NCBI RefSeq assembly: GCF_024763615.1
Contig: NC_077223.1
Coordinates: 84,878,627 to 84,942,626 of the forward strand
Reading direction: 5' to 3'
Length of the DNA stretch: 64,000 bases
From: Phlebotomus papatasi
Taxonomy: Eukaryota > Arthropoda > Insecta > Diptera > Psychodidae
Shown here piece by piece: positions 35,455 to 46,394 of the stretch. How positions within the stretch are numbered: the stretch's first letter is position 1; the number at the start of each line of letters is the position of its first letter. The notes under the pieces are model-generated. The model was not told where the DNA came from and did no database searches. It was given only the letters and a program-made list of their open reading frames with translations. The position numbers and the translations under genes are program-made.

Positions 35455-37380
35455 AAAATAGCAGAGACACTAAAAAATAGCCATAAAAAACATCGACAAG
35501 ATTGGTAATGTTCATTGGTGTAACACAGTTCGCTATTTACTGCCACATAATTTTTTTTCCTTTTCATTATTTTCAAGTAAATTTCTTGTCCAGAAACCAG
35601 AAAAAGTGCACAAACACATTTAACCATCACAAGAAGAAAAATTAGCAGAGACGCAAATAAAAAGCCATAAAAGACATCGACAATTTTCTATGACTATTTT
35701 TTGAGATGATGTCTTTCTTTGAACTATTTTGCAGTAAATTTTGTATTCAGAAATAATAACAAGATCAAAGACAGATAGATGTTAATTAAAAAAAAAAAAA
35801 AACGAAAACGTTTAGCCAAGACATAAACAAAAAGCCATGAAAACTGCAACAGGCTTTTTAATTGATATTTTAGATTAAAAATTAGTTTTTGTGTTTTTAA
35901 TCATTTTACAGTAAATTTCTTGTCCAGAAATATGGATAAGAGCAGAAAATAGATTTAACATAAAAAAAAACCGAACAACTTAGCCGAGACACAAACAAAA
36001 AGGTATAAAAAAGCTCTGCCAAGCTTTTTATGGCTATCTTATATTGAAAATTTGTTTTTTTTTACTCATTTAACAGTAAATCTCTTGTCCAGAAATATGG
36101 ATAAGAGCAAAAACAGATTAATTTTTTTAAAGAAATCGTAGTGTAAAATAGTCGACAATCTTTGCCGTTTTTCACTACTGCAACTTTAATTACTCTTCCT
36201 TTGTTTCATTGAAAAGACTTTTTAAAATTATTTTATAAGGTTTCTTATTTCTAAATCAAGATAAGAGTACTAACAAATTTAATTGCCATAAGTACATATC
36301 AGTTAGCGAAGACACATGCCAATAGCCATAAAAAAATCATCAAGTTTTGTTAATGTTTACTGGAGCAATGTAATTCGTATTTTACTGTCGTATTAAAATA
36401 TATTTTTCTGTTGAATTATTTTAAGGTAAATTCAGTTCCAAAGATGATATAATGCACACATGTTAGTAGAAAATGCTTAGTAGAGACACAAACAAGTGGT
36501 TATAAAAGTCATTGACGAATTACTGCTATTTTTGTTTCAGAAGATGTTCTTTACTTGAAATTATAAAAACTTTTTGTCAGGATATGAGGAAAAACAGAGT
36601 TGACCTTAGAAAAACAAGAAAAACGGCACAGACGCAAACCAATTCTAATGGAAAAAACATAGACAAGTTGGTCTCTATAACTGCTATAACTAGAATTTAA
36701 ATCACTACTGATCTATTGTTCCATTAAAATTAAAGACTTCCTTAAAATGATTTCATAGTGTTGCTAGTTTCAAAATCAGGATAAATGTATAAACAAATTA
36801 ATTGTCATAGTAGATAATGGTTAGCGAAGACACAAGCCAATGGGCATAAAAAAAAGCATCGACAAGTTTTGTCACTTTTTGCTGAAACAATATAATTCCT
36901 TTTAGGCGCATTAAATGATATTTTCCCTTGACTTATTTTAAAGTGAATTTCTTGTTCAGAAATGTATTTTAAAAAACCATAAAAATATTTATCCTACATA
37001 ATTATAAAACGCTTAGTCGAGACACAATTAAACAGACATAAAAGTCATCGAAAAGCTTCCCCTGAAGTATGTTACAGTAAATTGTTGTCCAAGTTGTGAA
37101 TAAGAGAAAAAACGAATTAAAGCGAAACAACAGAAACGAAAGGAATGATTAGCGGAGACACAGACTAATAATACCGAAAAATCGTTGACAAGTTTTGTAA
37201 TTTTTCATTACTGCAATTTGAGTTATTATTCTGTTGTTCCATTCAATAAATCTTATAAATTGTTTAAAAGTATTTTGATCCGAATTCGGAATACGAGGAC
37301 AAACAAATTTAACCACCATATTTAAATAACGGTTAGTGAAGACACAAGCCTATAGCCATTTCTTAAAACATCGACGAGTT
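35455..37380. repeat. Diverged tandem array, ~11 units of ~170 bp
   Basis: A phrase of the type GC(A/G/C)GAGACACAAAC..AAAGCCATAAAAAACATCGACAAG recurs at about 35461, 35646, 35815, 35983, 36305, 36480, 36623, 36822, 37014, 37152 and 37334. Between phrases TTTCAGTAAATTTCTTGTCC and AAATATGGATAAGAGCAAAA are also repeated. Spacing ranges from 138 to 199 bp (one gap of 322 suggests a lost or decayed unit). The units are all in one orientation. It fills more than half of Mbs intron 5. Confidence 0.85.
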
Positions 37381-37985
37381 TTTCGATGATTTTTTATTTT
37401 CATAATAACTGCACTCAGAAAAATAATCGAGTAAAACTTACTCGAATCGATGTTGAATTAACTCTTTTTCGTTGTGATTTTCGATTAACTATATTATAGA
37501 GTTAATTTTACTTCTATTTAGGTGTAATATTCGGAAGAGTTTTAACTTTTTTTTTTTTGATAAAATTAACATCACAAAAGAGTATAAATATCTCTTTCAA
37601 ATCCCAAAATGAATATGTTTTGCAATTTTATATTTTTCTTTATTTTATCGCTTTCCTTATTAATATTTTCTTGACCTCAAGTTCCCTATGTTCCGAACGA
37701 AATATCACATATGATGCACACACAGCACGCACATGTCTTCATGAAACATTGTTAGGCATATTTCTAGTTGATATTCCATATGAACTTTGTCAAACGAAAA
37801 TTTTCTTGACTGAAGTATATTCTTAAAACGAAAACCCTTAAGCATATACTTCAGTCGAGATGAAATTTTGCATGGAAAAAGAGTAATAATTACATCGATA
37901 TCCGACGAATTAATTCAACTCGCACGAAAAGTTTTTTCATCTCTATTTACTAAAATTTACTTACAACGAAAAAGAGTAACAATTA

Positions 37986-38847
37986 GGGTAAGTGTACCAA
38001 ATTCCGGCCAGCTTGCAATTCCGGCCACCTTTTTTATTCTTCTAATTTCCATGAATTTTTAGTTTTTGCATACTCTAGAGATTATGCAATACAAAAAATA
38101 ACAAAAAATTCGCTTCGACGAACTCGATGATGTGAAAAAGATATTGGAAGAATTCTCGAAGGGCAAGGAACTATGAGAATGAAGGTGGCCGAAATTACCC
38201 ACCAAAGCTATGTCTATATTTTTATTCATTTTAAAATGTATTGAGAGTGATTTTAGAGAAAATGAAGACGATAAACTGTCTATAATGTTCCCAGCAATAC
38301 TCCTTCAAAAGAAGGAATAAAAAATTCAATTTGGGGTAAGTTTGCCAAATTTCGGCATAGTTACATGCAAGCGACAAAGTCTTAAGTTTGAAATGTAATA
38401 TTTTTAATAAAAATTGAATATTTTTGTTACTCTTTTATAAGGAATGTTGCTTGGAACTTTGCAGACAATTTATCATCTTTATTTCCTCTAAAATCATTCT
38501 TAATACATTTTAAAATGAATAAAAATGTAGACATAGCATTGATGGCCTATTTCGGCCACCTTCATTCTCATAGTTCCTTGCCCTTCCAGAATTCTTTAAA
38601 TATTTTATTCAGATCATCTTGCTTGTCGAAGCGACATTTTTTGTTATTTTTTTTTTTTTTTGCATTTGTACAATCTCAAGAGTATCCAAAAACTAAAAAT
38701 TCATGGAAATTCGAGGAACAAAAAATATGGCCGAAATTGCAAGCTGGCCGGAATTTGGCACACTTACCCTATATTAAAAATAGTACATTTCAAATTTGAG
38801 ACTTTGGCGCTTGCATGCAACTAGGTCGAAATTTGATACACATATCC
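37986..38847. mobile_element. GGGTAAGTGTGCC element, outer copy, interrupted by its own family
   Basis: The outer copy is in reverse orientation to 16248-16673: left part 37986-38332 (GGGTAAGTGTACCAAATTCC...CAATACTCCTTC...ATTCAATTT) and right part 38772-38847 (ATTAAAAATAGTACATTTCA...GCTTGCATGCAACTAGGTCG). These parts join precisely as in the reference copy once 38334-38769 is removed. TA lies at 37984-37985 and 38848-38849. Confidence 0.88.
38334..38769. mobile_element. GGGTAAGTTTGCC element, inner copy
   Basis: 436 bp, ends GGGTAAGTTTGCCAAATTTC / GGAATTTGGCACACTTACCC, same orientation as 16248-16673 and close to it throughout (GGCATAGTTACATGCAAGCG, GGCCACCTTCATTCTCATAG). TA follows at 38770-38771; the base pair before it is TG, presumably mutated TA. 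Confidence 0.9.
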
Positions 38848-39232
38848 TACATCGATATTCGTAGATTTAATTCAACTCGGCGAAAGAGTTGTTTTAATTT
38901 TTTTTTTCAAATTTAAAATGAACGAATCACTTAATCGATATCAAGTAATAATTTTCACTTTGCATAAATTGTAATTAAAAATATAAATAAGAGATTCTAT
39001 ACTAAAACGATAATAGCTTTGTATTTTGCATATTTTTTACAAAGTGATAATGCAAAGTGCATCGTTTATTTTTAATTCAAATTAAGCACCACACTCTGGA
39101 CATTCCCTATTTATCAATTCTATTAATAATAATCCATTTTTTGCTCTTTCATTTTTTTCCTGTTGAAAATTTTTCATCGAGGATGGAATGTGAAATTAAA
39201 TGGTTTCTTTTTTGGGGATTGTGTCATTTCAG

Positions 39233-39311
39233 AAGCAACAGACAAAGAGGTTCAACCAACGGACTCCGAAGTGATATTGAGACGAACACAGAGTTTTGAG
39301 CATGATGAAAA
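39233..39311 (+). CDS. Mbs: Mbs exon 6: RRTQSF-containing linker
   Basis: The exon is 79 nt after acceptor ...GTGTCATTTCAG. It encodes QATDKEVQPTDSEVILRRTQ then SFEHDE and ends in 2 nt before donor GTACGT, so that the next exon completes Lys. RRTQSF looks like a basophilic kinase site (R-R-x-S/T), which is an inference only. An alternative donor GTAGAA 4 nt downstream would break the frame to exon 7, so the GTACGT donor was chosen. Confidence 0.83.
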
Positions 39312-39789
39312 GTACGTAGAAAATATTAACATCAACATCATTATTTTTTTCAATTTATTTTGTAAATATATTTTTTAACCCAAAAATTCTCATCATTTCA
39401 ATTCATTATGAACAAAAAAAGCCCGAGCACAAAATTAATTTCATGTGCTTTTTCTCAGTATTAAAACTATTTTTAATCAATGTTTAACTCAAAAGTCATT
39501 CTTAAAACAATTAAAAAAGAATAAGAAGCAAACAAAATTTACTTGAAACACTATCATTATCTCTAAATTTTCTTGGCACAGTTTCTCTTTTCTTTCAGTG
39601 TTTATTCTTGAGATTGAGAAAGTTTTTTCTTGCAGAAATGTCCTTGTGAAATTTGTTGTTTAGAATGTTTTTTTCTGCAATTTTTTTATTATTGTTGTTT
39701 TTATGTGTTTAGCAGCTGCTGGCTCAATTTTTTTTTTCTTTTTGCTAACTGTCTTATTGCTGTCGTCCTGACAATCTCTCCAACTGTAG

Positions 39790-40014
39790 ATTTTATCAAA
39801 AATACCGAGAACTTCGTGCAAGAATCAAGGCAAATTCCTGCCCAGTCCTTCCGGCAACGCCGACAACGGGTGTTGGCGGGCCAAAGACTGTTGGGCTACA
39901 GGGCGGAGGAGGAGGAGATGGTGGCGGAAAGACTGCAGTTGTAGTAAATACAAATCCTTCACAAACATACTCTGTACAACGATCAGCTTCACTCAAAGAT
40001 TACAGACAAATAAG
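39790..40014 (+). CDS. Mbs: Mbs exon 7: YRELRARIK and Gly-rich segment
   Basis: The exon is 225 nt, acceptor ...CAACTGTAG, donor ATAAG|GTATCA. It encodes a basic helix-like start (FYQKYRELRARIKAN), then LPATPTTGVGGPK, a glycine run (QGGGGDGGGK), and ends with YSVQRSASLKDYRQI. QRSASL is another basophilic site of the type that lies at the corresponding place in MYPT1 (RRLASTSD); the correspondence is tentative. The length is a multiple of 3 and the phase fits both neighbours. The overlapping open frame on the same strand reading through 39630-39944 is a shadow that crosses the acceptor. Confidence 0.87.
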
Positions 40015-40381
40015 GTATCATCTCCAGATGAAAAATTTTCACACAAAACACAAGAAAGGACAGTTTTTTTTTTAAATCGCTGTTCCTCCGGAAAATACAC
40101 CAAAAATCAATTACACGATATAAATATTGTTAAAATCACCAAGATTTTTCTATCTTCAAAATGTGCTTGCCTTATCGTTATCCTATATATATTTTTTTTA
40201 ATATTTTGTAACTGCATGCATTACTATTTGCAATTTAATTTGCTCAAAACTCACTGAAAAAATCATTCATCAATTTAATTTTTTCGTCCTCAAATTATTT
40301 TTATAAAAATATTTTTAGAGATTACAATCCAAAATTAATTAAAGGATTTTTCCCTAATTTCTTGCTTTTTATTTGTCACAG

Positions 40382-40456
40382 AAAAAATCCAGTATCTCCA
40401 CCTCAGAGTCCAACAAGTCAAACGCCTACAACTACAAGTTCTGCACCAGTTAGAAG
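40382..40456 (+). CDS. Mbs: Mbs exon 8: short Pro/Ser/Thr-rich exon
   Basis: The exon is 75 nt with acceptor ...ATTTGTCACAG and donor AG|GTAATT. It encodes KNPVSPPQSPTSQTPTTTSS then APVR. It is low complexity, with three S/T-P sites that could be proline-directed kinase targets. Length is a multiple of 3 and phases agree with exons 7 and 9. Confidence 0.85.
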
Positions 40457-40525
40457 GTAATTTTTCAGTCTTTCAGTAATTCTTGAAATTTATGATGAAT
40501 TTTCCAAAATTGTGACAATCTGTAG

Positions 40526-40639
40526 GAATGAGGAGGAAAATGGGGCATCCGGAGTCGAACAGACTAACAATAATGCCCAAACAAATCAACAAACTTCCAA
40601 TAAATTGTCTCCTGGAAATATTTTCAAGAATTTCTTCAA
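40526..40639 (+). CDS. Mbs: Mbs exon 9: Asn/Gln-rich exon with in-frame stop just past the donor
   Basis: The exon is 114 nt after a 69-nt intron (acceptor ...CAATCTGTAG). It encodes NEEENGASGVEQTNNNAQTN then QQTSNKLSPGNIFKNFF and ends in AA before donor GTAATT. Splicing to exon 10 restores AAG (Lys) and continues into SFVPPTRDEESE, as in MYPT1 where a similar segment follows. If the intron is retained the frame ends at once: the codon after Lys is TAA at 40641-40643. A shorter isoform ending here is therefore possible but not shown. Confidence 0.84.
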
Positions 40640-41005
40640 GTAATTTGAGTTTTTTTTTCTAAGACAAAGTTAAGCTATCAATTCTGAGATAAATGAAAAA
40701 AATGTTGACACTGTTTCTTTTTAATTTGGATTAATTGCAAAAAAGTTTCCTCAGTTCTGCGATACAAAAAAAAATCTATGAAGACTTTGCTCAAAAATGT
40801 AGCTCTTCCATTGGGGCTTTGCATTTTAAAATATTTTAAATTAACACTTTAACGACGAGACAGTTTTCGTAGACCGAAAATCAGCAATAAAAATGAAACC
40901 AATAAAAAAAAATAGTAAAAGATCTTATATCTGGCCTTCGAAAAGCCAACAGAGTCTGGCTCTATCTGGCTCCAAAGTGGTTGACCTTTGACTTCCAATA
41001 ATACA

Positions 41006-41700
41006 AAATGGCGAATTTTCCGGTCATAGGTATGTTTGGATGAAATGTACGCCTGGACTACTTCTAAAACATATCCAAAAATCATTGAAAGAGCTTGCGC
41101 TAATATTGAGAAAAACCGAAAAAGCATGTTTTTTAGTGAATGGACGGGGGATAACAGAAAATGGAAAAAGACTGTTTGAGATCATTTCAACTTACACTGG
41201 TAAAAATAAAAGGATCAAATTGATCCAAATATGATCCTTTTGCAAAGGATAGATCAAATTAGCATGTTCTATTATGATAAAATGTGCATTCAAAGTTTGA
41301 AATTTGATCCATCCTTTGCAAAAGAATTAAATTTGGATCACTTTGATCCTTTTATTTTTACCAGTGTATAGGGAGGGGGGTCCGCGAGGACCAGTAGTCG
41401 ATATCTTTTACCGTTTGACCTCTAGTTCGGGAACAAACTTAAGGTCAAGAAAAAAATCCGAAAAAAGTATTCAAAAATCTGTACTTATAACCAACTCATT
41501 ACCGATGAAGACCGATGCAACCGGGTTCTAAATTTCAATACATCTCCAAAAAAAATCCAAATGTAACCAAATCGATAGAACAACGATCCCTCCAAAGTAA
41601 TTGACCTTTGACCTGCAATAATCTAAAATGGCGAATTTTCAGGTCATAGATATGTTTGGACGAAATGTTCGCCTAGACTACCTCCTGAAAATCATTGAAA
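41006..41700. repeat. Two copies of dispersed repeat R (AATGGCGAATTTT...)
   Basis: Phrases TGACCTTTGAC, AATGGCGAATTTTC, GGTCATAGGTATGTTTGGA and ATGAAATGTACGCCTGGACT at 41006-41075 recur at 41627-41700, with relatives at 18183-18245 and 55388-55450. Copy boundaries are unknown. Confidence 0.7.
41195..41366. mobile_element. CACTGGTAAAAATAA MITE, copy 1
   Basis: 172 bp with long inverted arms: CACTGGTAAAAATAAAAGGA / TCCTTTTATTTTTACCAGTG, continuing with TCAAATTGATCC...GGATCACTTTGA and CTTTTGCAAAGGATAGATCAAATT. Flanked by TA at 41193-41194 and 41367-41368. Copy 2 is at 60168-60338. Confidence 0.92.
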
Positions 41701-42973
41701 AAGCTTGGGCCAATTTTGAGAAAAACTTAAAAAAAAAACATAGTTTTGGAGGAGTTGGAGGGAGTGTGGGTGTTTGGGCTAGATAAAAAACGTCTAGAAA
41801 TTTTTTTTTTATTGGGAGTCATCGAAGACCGAAAGTTTATATCTCTTACCGTTTAACCCTCTATCAAAGACCGTCTCAAGACGGTCTTCACAAAAATCAC
41901 ATTTACTGCGATTAAAAAGTTTTTATTCATTTAAAGGTGCTATAGAATCCTCGGTAATAGACTTACTAACATCTTTTGAAAGTTTGAACTCATTTTGACT
42001 CTTCGCTTAGTTGCTATCCTCAGTTTTGTGTAACAGGTCAGAAAAAAAGCAACAAAATTATTTGTGCAAAAACAAAACCATTTCCAATTTCAAGAAAAAT
42101 ACCGATTTAAAGTCATCTGACTAAAATAAATTTATTTTTTACTGAAAGATATGTTATTCTACTTTGTATATTTTATTTAAAAAAATTTGAAAAAGGTAAA
42201 AATGTGAATTTTAGAAGAAAAAAGAGTTTCAAATTTTTTTTATATTTTCTCATCTAGGGGCTAAACTAAAAAAGATAATGAAGAATGGATGTTTTTTCCA
42301 ACTTTATTGGATCATAATTATCATAGAAAACATTTTATTACAACTTTTTTCGCATATCAAAAAAATACTGTTTGAGGGTTAAGCACCAGGACGATGTCAA
42401 GTTGAAAAAAAGACGACTATATAACTGTTCTCTCTTTGAGTTCCAGCAATAAAATATCGGTTTAATGATACTTTATACAGTATAATATGTGCTTCTATTT
42501 TCTATTTCTATATCTATACATATTTTCTATACCACAGTTTCATTATTTAGTTAATTTTGCTCCAAATAAAGCGAAAAACCATTCATATTCACAAATTTTA
42601 ATTTGTTAATTTCTCAGAAAAATTAAAGGTGTACCTTTTCACTATCGATTTTTTTATCGATCGACCTTGTTTTCCAATGAAAAACATAACGATGTGACTG
42701 TTGTTTATTCGTTTAAACATTTATGTCATTTTTTTGGATAATTTTAGTTAAATTACGTGCTAATCTTTATTGTTAACAGTACGTGAAGTTTTAAAATGAA
42801 ATAATTACCTATTTCGTGAACAAAAAGGGTTTTTCACAAATGCTTCAATAGGAAACCCCGGAAATATGATTTTTTGGAGAGATTTTCTTATTGTTTTAGA
42901 TGGGAAAGGATAAAAGACCAGGAATAAGAACAAATCCTGCACTCAAGAGCAAACTCAGCAAGGTTTTGGGTGC

Positions 42974-43265
42974 CTTTCGTCGCGGTTTCACTTACACTGT
43001 TTGTCTCCAATTAGAAACTTTCCCTTGTCTCCATTTGGATTAATTTATTTCCAATTGAAGCATTTTACACTCGCGTATTTTTCTTGTATTTAAGAAGTTT
43101 TCAAATTATATTTAAAGCATTTTGCACTAAACAGTAACATTCTAGAAGAGTCAAGGAGCAAATTTATGTGAATTCCCTTCAGAAAAAAATATGAACTTAA
43201 TGTGTTGAATTTTCTGTCAAAGTTAAAGCGTCTGAAAATGGTTTTGAATTAGGACATTTACCCTA
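42974..43265. repeat. Direct repeat D, copy 2
   Basis: Same orientation as 31515-31783; begins CTTTCGTCGCGGTTTCACTT and ends TTTGAATTAGGACATTTACCC TA. An extra TTAATTTATTTCCAATTGAA occurs near 43039. Confidence 0.85.
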
Positions 43266-43884
43266 ATTATCCCTGACTCGAAAGAAAATACATTTTATCC
43301 TTCTAAAAATGAAAAAAAAATTACATTATTTGTACTGTAAATATTCTAGAACAGTTTCTTTTTATTTGTAGCGAAACAAAAGGAATAAAAAACTTACAAT
43401 GAATAGTTATTTTTAATGTTTAACTTTTAAAATTTAAAGGCTCTTTTTAAAATTTAGCGAAAGTCATTAATTGTTGTTCAATCAATATATTTTTTTAACA
43501 TAATAAAACCCTTATAGATTTTATAAGGCACGATTCCAAAATTAGAACTACGAATATTATAGTTGGATCCAAAATTAATCGCAGAATCAAAGAAGATATT
43601 TGTTTTTTTTTAATTTCTTATTAAAGTTTTTATCTCAGAATTGAAGAGCTTTCTCTGGAACTTCTATGTTTTTGTTCTTCGATTGAGAGAATGAAAGCCA
43701 TGATGAAAAAAAATGCCTCTAATTGTATTAATCTCTTCGAGTGTGATCTTTCTACTCACCAAATTCACTGGATGTTGCGTGGCTTTTTGAGGGTTTTACC
43801 TCTGTTTCTTTTTTTTTTTTTGTATCTTCTTGTTTGCGGGATTTATTCGACAATTACAGCACTAAAGATCTTACTTCCCTCCAG

Positions 43885-44056
43885 GTCATTTGTGCCGCCA
43901 ACTCGTGATGAAGAAAGTGAAACACAGCGAAAAGCTCATGCCAAACGTGTCCGGGAGACAAGAAGATCCACCCAAGGAGTGACTCTCGATGAGATAAAGA
44001 GTGCTGAGGAGTTGGTGAAAAAGAAGAACCTCAACAATAACAATTCGAGTGCAAAT
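43885..44056 (+). CDS. Mbs: Mbs exon 10: first Rho-kinase inhibitory site
   Basis: The exon is 172 nt, acceptor ...CCCTCCAG, donor AAT|GTGAGT, ending in phase 0. It encodes SFVPPTRDEESETQRKAHAK then RVRETRRSTQGVTLDEIKSA. RDEESE(T/S)QRKA and RRSTQGVT are nearly identical to MYPT1 (PVRDEESESQRKA...RRSTQGVT). In MYPT1 the Thr of this motif (Thr696) is phosphorylated by Rho kinase and other kinases, which inhibits the phosphatase; the preceding Ser is the PKA/PKG site that blocks this. Both residues are present here (S518 and T519 of the 954-residue partial protein). The exon ends in an Asn-rich run. It confirms the identity of the gene together with the ankyrin exon. Confidence 0.96.
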
Positions 44057-45555
44057 GTGAGTAATATTCAAAGGTTTTGATTTTTTTCTTAAGAATTAGT
44101 ATCTCTCTTAAAATTTCTTTTAAGAGAATAATTTTGAGAAGTACAATTGGCTAATAAGAGAGAGAGAGAGAGTGAAAGTACATTTTTGATCCTCTGGGCT
44201 TGCTTGGGCAAAGGGCTTTTTTCTGGATTTGTTAAAGGAACATATCCCTTTTAAAATTATTTTGTGCTAATTTGTGATTTTCTTTCCATTATTATTGAGT
44301 TGGATTCCTTTTTTTTATTGTAAATAATTCTGTCTGCCTTTATTCGCTTTGACGAAGGTGTGATTCTATTAAATAATCTTTGCCCAAGCTTTTTTTGAAA
44401 AAAAAAAAAATCTTAAATTTGTTTTTTTTTTTTTTGTTTCTCAATTGATTCAATTTTTTTTTCAATTTGTATATTCTTCCAGGATAAAATTGATTTCTTC
44501 ACATTACATTTTATTGAAACTAATATGTCCCATTGTTCATTGGTGGAAAAGTAATTAAGACACAAAAATATTAAATAAACTATTATTGTTCATATCAACA
44601 ACCCCTGATAAAAAAAAATCAAAAGTGTTTATGCTCCTCTGTTGTGTTGTCATTCCTCTTGCGCGCTAATGCAATTTTAATGAATGACATTTTTGCTAAA
44701 GAAATAATAAAGAAACATTTAAATGGCAAGATTTTTATATTGTTGAATAAAAGTCATACTGAAGTAGGGAATTTTCTGTGAATTAAAAAAAAAGTGTTTA
44801 AATTGTCCTCTCCATAAAAGACCTTCATCGAAGCGAATAATTTGCGTGTCGTTCATAGTTTTTTTTTTACTCTCTCATCTTTGAACAAAAAGAAACACAA
44901 TATACACAGAAATTCGTTCTATGGGAATTTGAGGGTTCCTAAAATGACACTTGATGTTGATTTTACGTTGGTAGACAAAAAATAAATAAATTGAGTAATG
45001 AAAGGTTGTAAAGTATCTTTAAAAGTAGTTTATATACATAACAAAATTATTTATGAAACTCTACAATATTTCAAAATGATTTAGAGAAGAGAGAATACTT
45101 GATGAAAAACAATAAATTTTGAATTTCTTTACATATTTGCAAAGCTTCTTAAATTGAGGTTAAATAGGATTACTCTTAATTTACATTAAACTTGAGAAAA
45201 AAACTTCATTGCAAAATGAGCAATGAAATTTATAGAAATTTTCACGATTTAGAACGAAAAAAATATCTTAAAAATACTTCTGCATGAAATACTTACAATT
45301 TATTTTTTCAAAAGATTGCCCAAAATACTTTCAGAACAATGCAATTGGTTTTCGGATAAAAATTAGTTATCGGTTCATTACCGGTTTATAACCGATTAGA
45401 ACCGGTTCAATCTTGTCCAAAATTTCAAGACCTTTCCAAAGAGCTCAAATATGACCCCATTCGATTGAGGAATACCCTCCTTAGCGCTTTTTTTTTTAAT
45501 TTTTGGCCTTTAAAGTTTGTTATCAGGAATAATTTAACTGTATTTTTGTCTATCA
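44057..45555. other. Mbs: Mbs intron 10, proximal part
   Basis: Contains an (AG)n run at 44157-44172 and several poly-T tracts. At 45350-45430 a run of ATCGGTTCATTACCGGTTTA / TAACCGATTAGAACCGGTTC resembles 21490-21530. No gene. Confidence 0.55.
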
Positions 45556-46034
45556 CACTGAGAAAAAAAAAGGGGGTGCGATTAACTTTTTTTCCTCATA
45601 ACTTTGACACTTTCTAGGTGTAAAAATATATCAACATTTTTTAATGTTAATTTTACACCTTTTTGAAGGTAAAATCAACATGAAAAAAGGTAACTTTAAC
45701 CCCTAATACACCTAAAAAGCATAAAATTTACACCGATTTCGAATCAATACTGCAGGGTAAAACTAAAATTTCCGAAAAAGTTAATTCTGAAATCCGAGAA
45801 AGTTAAAATAACTTTCCGGAAATGTTAATTCTACCTTGCATTATTGATCCAAAATCGGTGTAAATATTATGCTTTTTAGGTGTATTAAGGGTTAAAGGTA
45901 CCCTTTTTCATGTTAATTTTACCCTTAAAAAGGCAGTAAAATTAACATTAAAAAATGTTGATATATTTTTTGCACCTAAAGTGTTAAATTTCCGAGGAAA
46001 AAAAGTTAATCACAGCTTCTTTTTTTCCTCACTG
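45556..46034. mobile_element. CACTGAGA MITE, tail-to-tail dimer
   Basis: Begins CACTGAGAAAAAAAAAGGGG as copy 1, proceeds to CTGCAGGGTAAAACTAAAAT, then at about 45780-45800 (CTGAAATCCGAGAAAG) turns into the reverse complement, passing CTTGCATTATTGATCCAAAA and GTTGATATATTTT to end TTTTTTTCCTCACTGT. At the turning point the terminal CACTGAGA is missing. Both outer ends are the same element end. Confidence 0.82.
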
Positions 46035-46268
46035 TACTGACAATGCCACGTCATGTTTCGCTACCTCTGATACTTCCTGTTACTTCTGATTCGCACTAAT
46101 CAAAGTCAATTTATTTATTTTTTTTATCAGAAGGCCCATCATTGGGTCATAAGTCATACTGTAAGAGATATCAACTTTCGCTCTTTCATGGCCCCCCAGT
46201 TTCTCCCGCTGCGAAACTTTCAAAACTAATCTCTTTTGCTTTATAATTTTTATGATTTATTGGAAATA

Positions 46269-46394
46269 AGGGTAACTTTAACCCATAATACACCTAAAAA
46301 GGGTAATATTTACACCGTTTTCGGATCAATACTGCAGGGTAAAATTAACATTTCTGGAATGTTATTTTGACTTTTTCGGATTTCTCTCAGTGTA
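46269..46394. mobile_element. CACTGAGA MITE, half copy
   Basis: GGGTAACTTTAACCCATAAT ACACC through GATCAATACTGCAGGGTAAA to GGATTTCTCTCAGTG: the right half of copy 1 (4615-4740) only. Confidence 0.82.

Larger units (their letters stand above)
37415..38920. mobile_element. Family X element, copy 1, carrying a nested insert
   Basis: TCTTTTTCGTTGTGATTTTC followed by GATTAACTATATT (37465-37497) and the later stretch with TGATGCACAC...CATTGTTAGGC...TTTCTAGTTGATATTCCATA, CAAACGAAAAT and GCATATACTTCAGTCGAGAT are shared with 46893-47925. It is interrupted at 37986-38847. Its ends are not sharply defined. Confidence 0.7.
40640..43884. other. Mbs: Mbs intron 9
   Basis: It contains dispersed repeat pieces at 41006-41075 and 41627-41700 (AATGGCGAATTTTCMGGTCA...GGTATGTTTGGA), the MITE at 41195-41366 and the direct repeat at 42974-43265. 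The remaining sequence is AT-rich. The open frame starting at 43691 includes 65 intronic codons before the exon-10 acceptor and is not a gene start. Confidence 0.6.

Noticed and set aside
43691..43884. ATG and 65 codons upstream of exon 10 in the same frame
   Set aside because: The sequence before 43885 is intron with a polypyrimidine tract and an acceptor; MYPT resemblance starts exactly at the acceptor.
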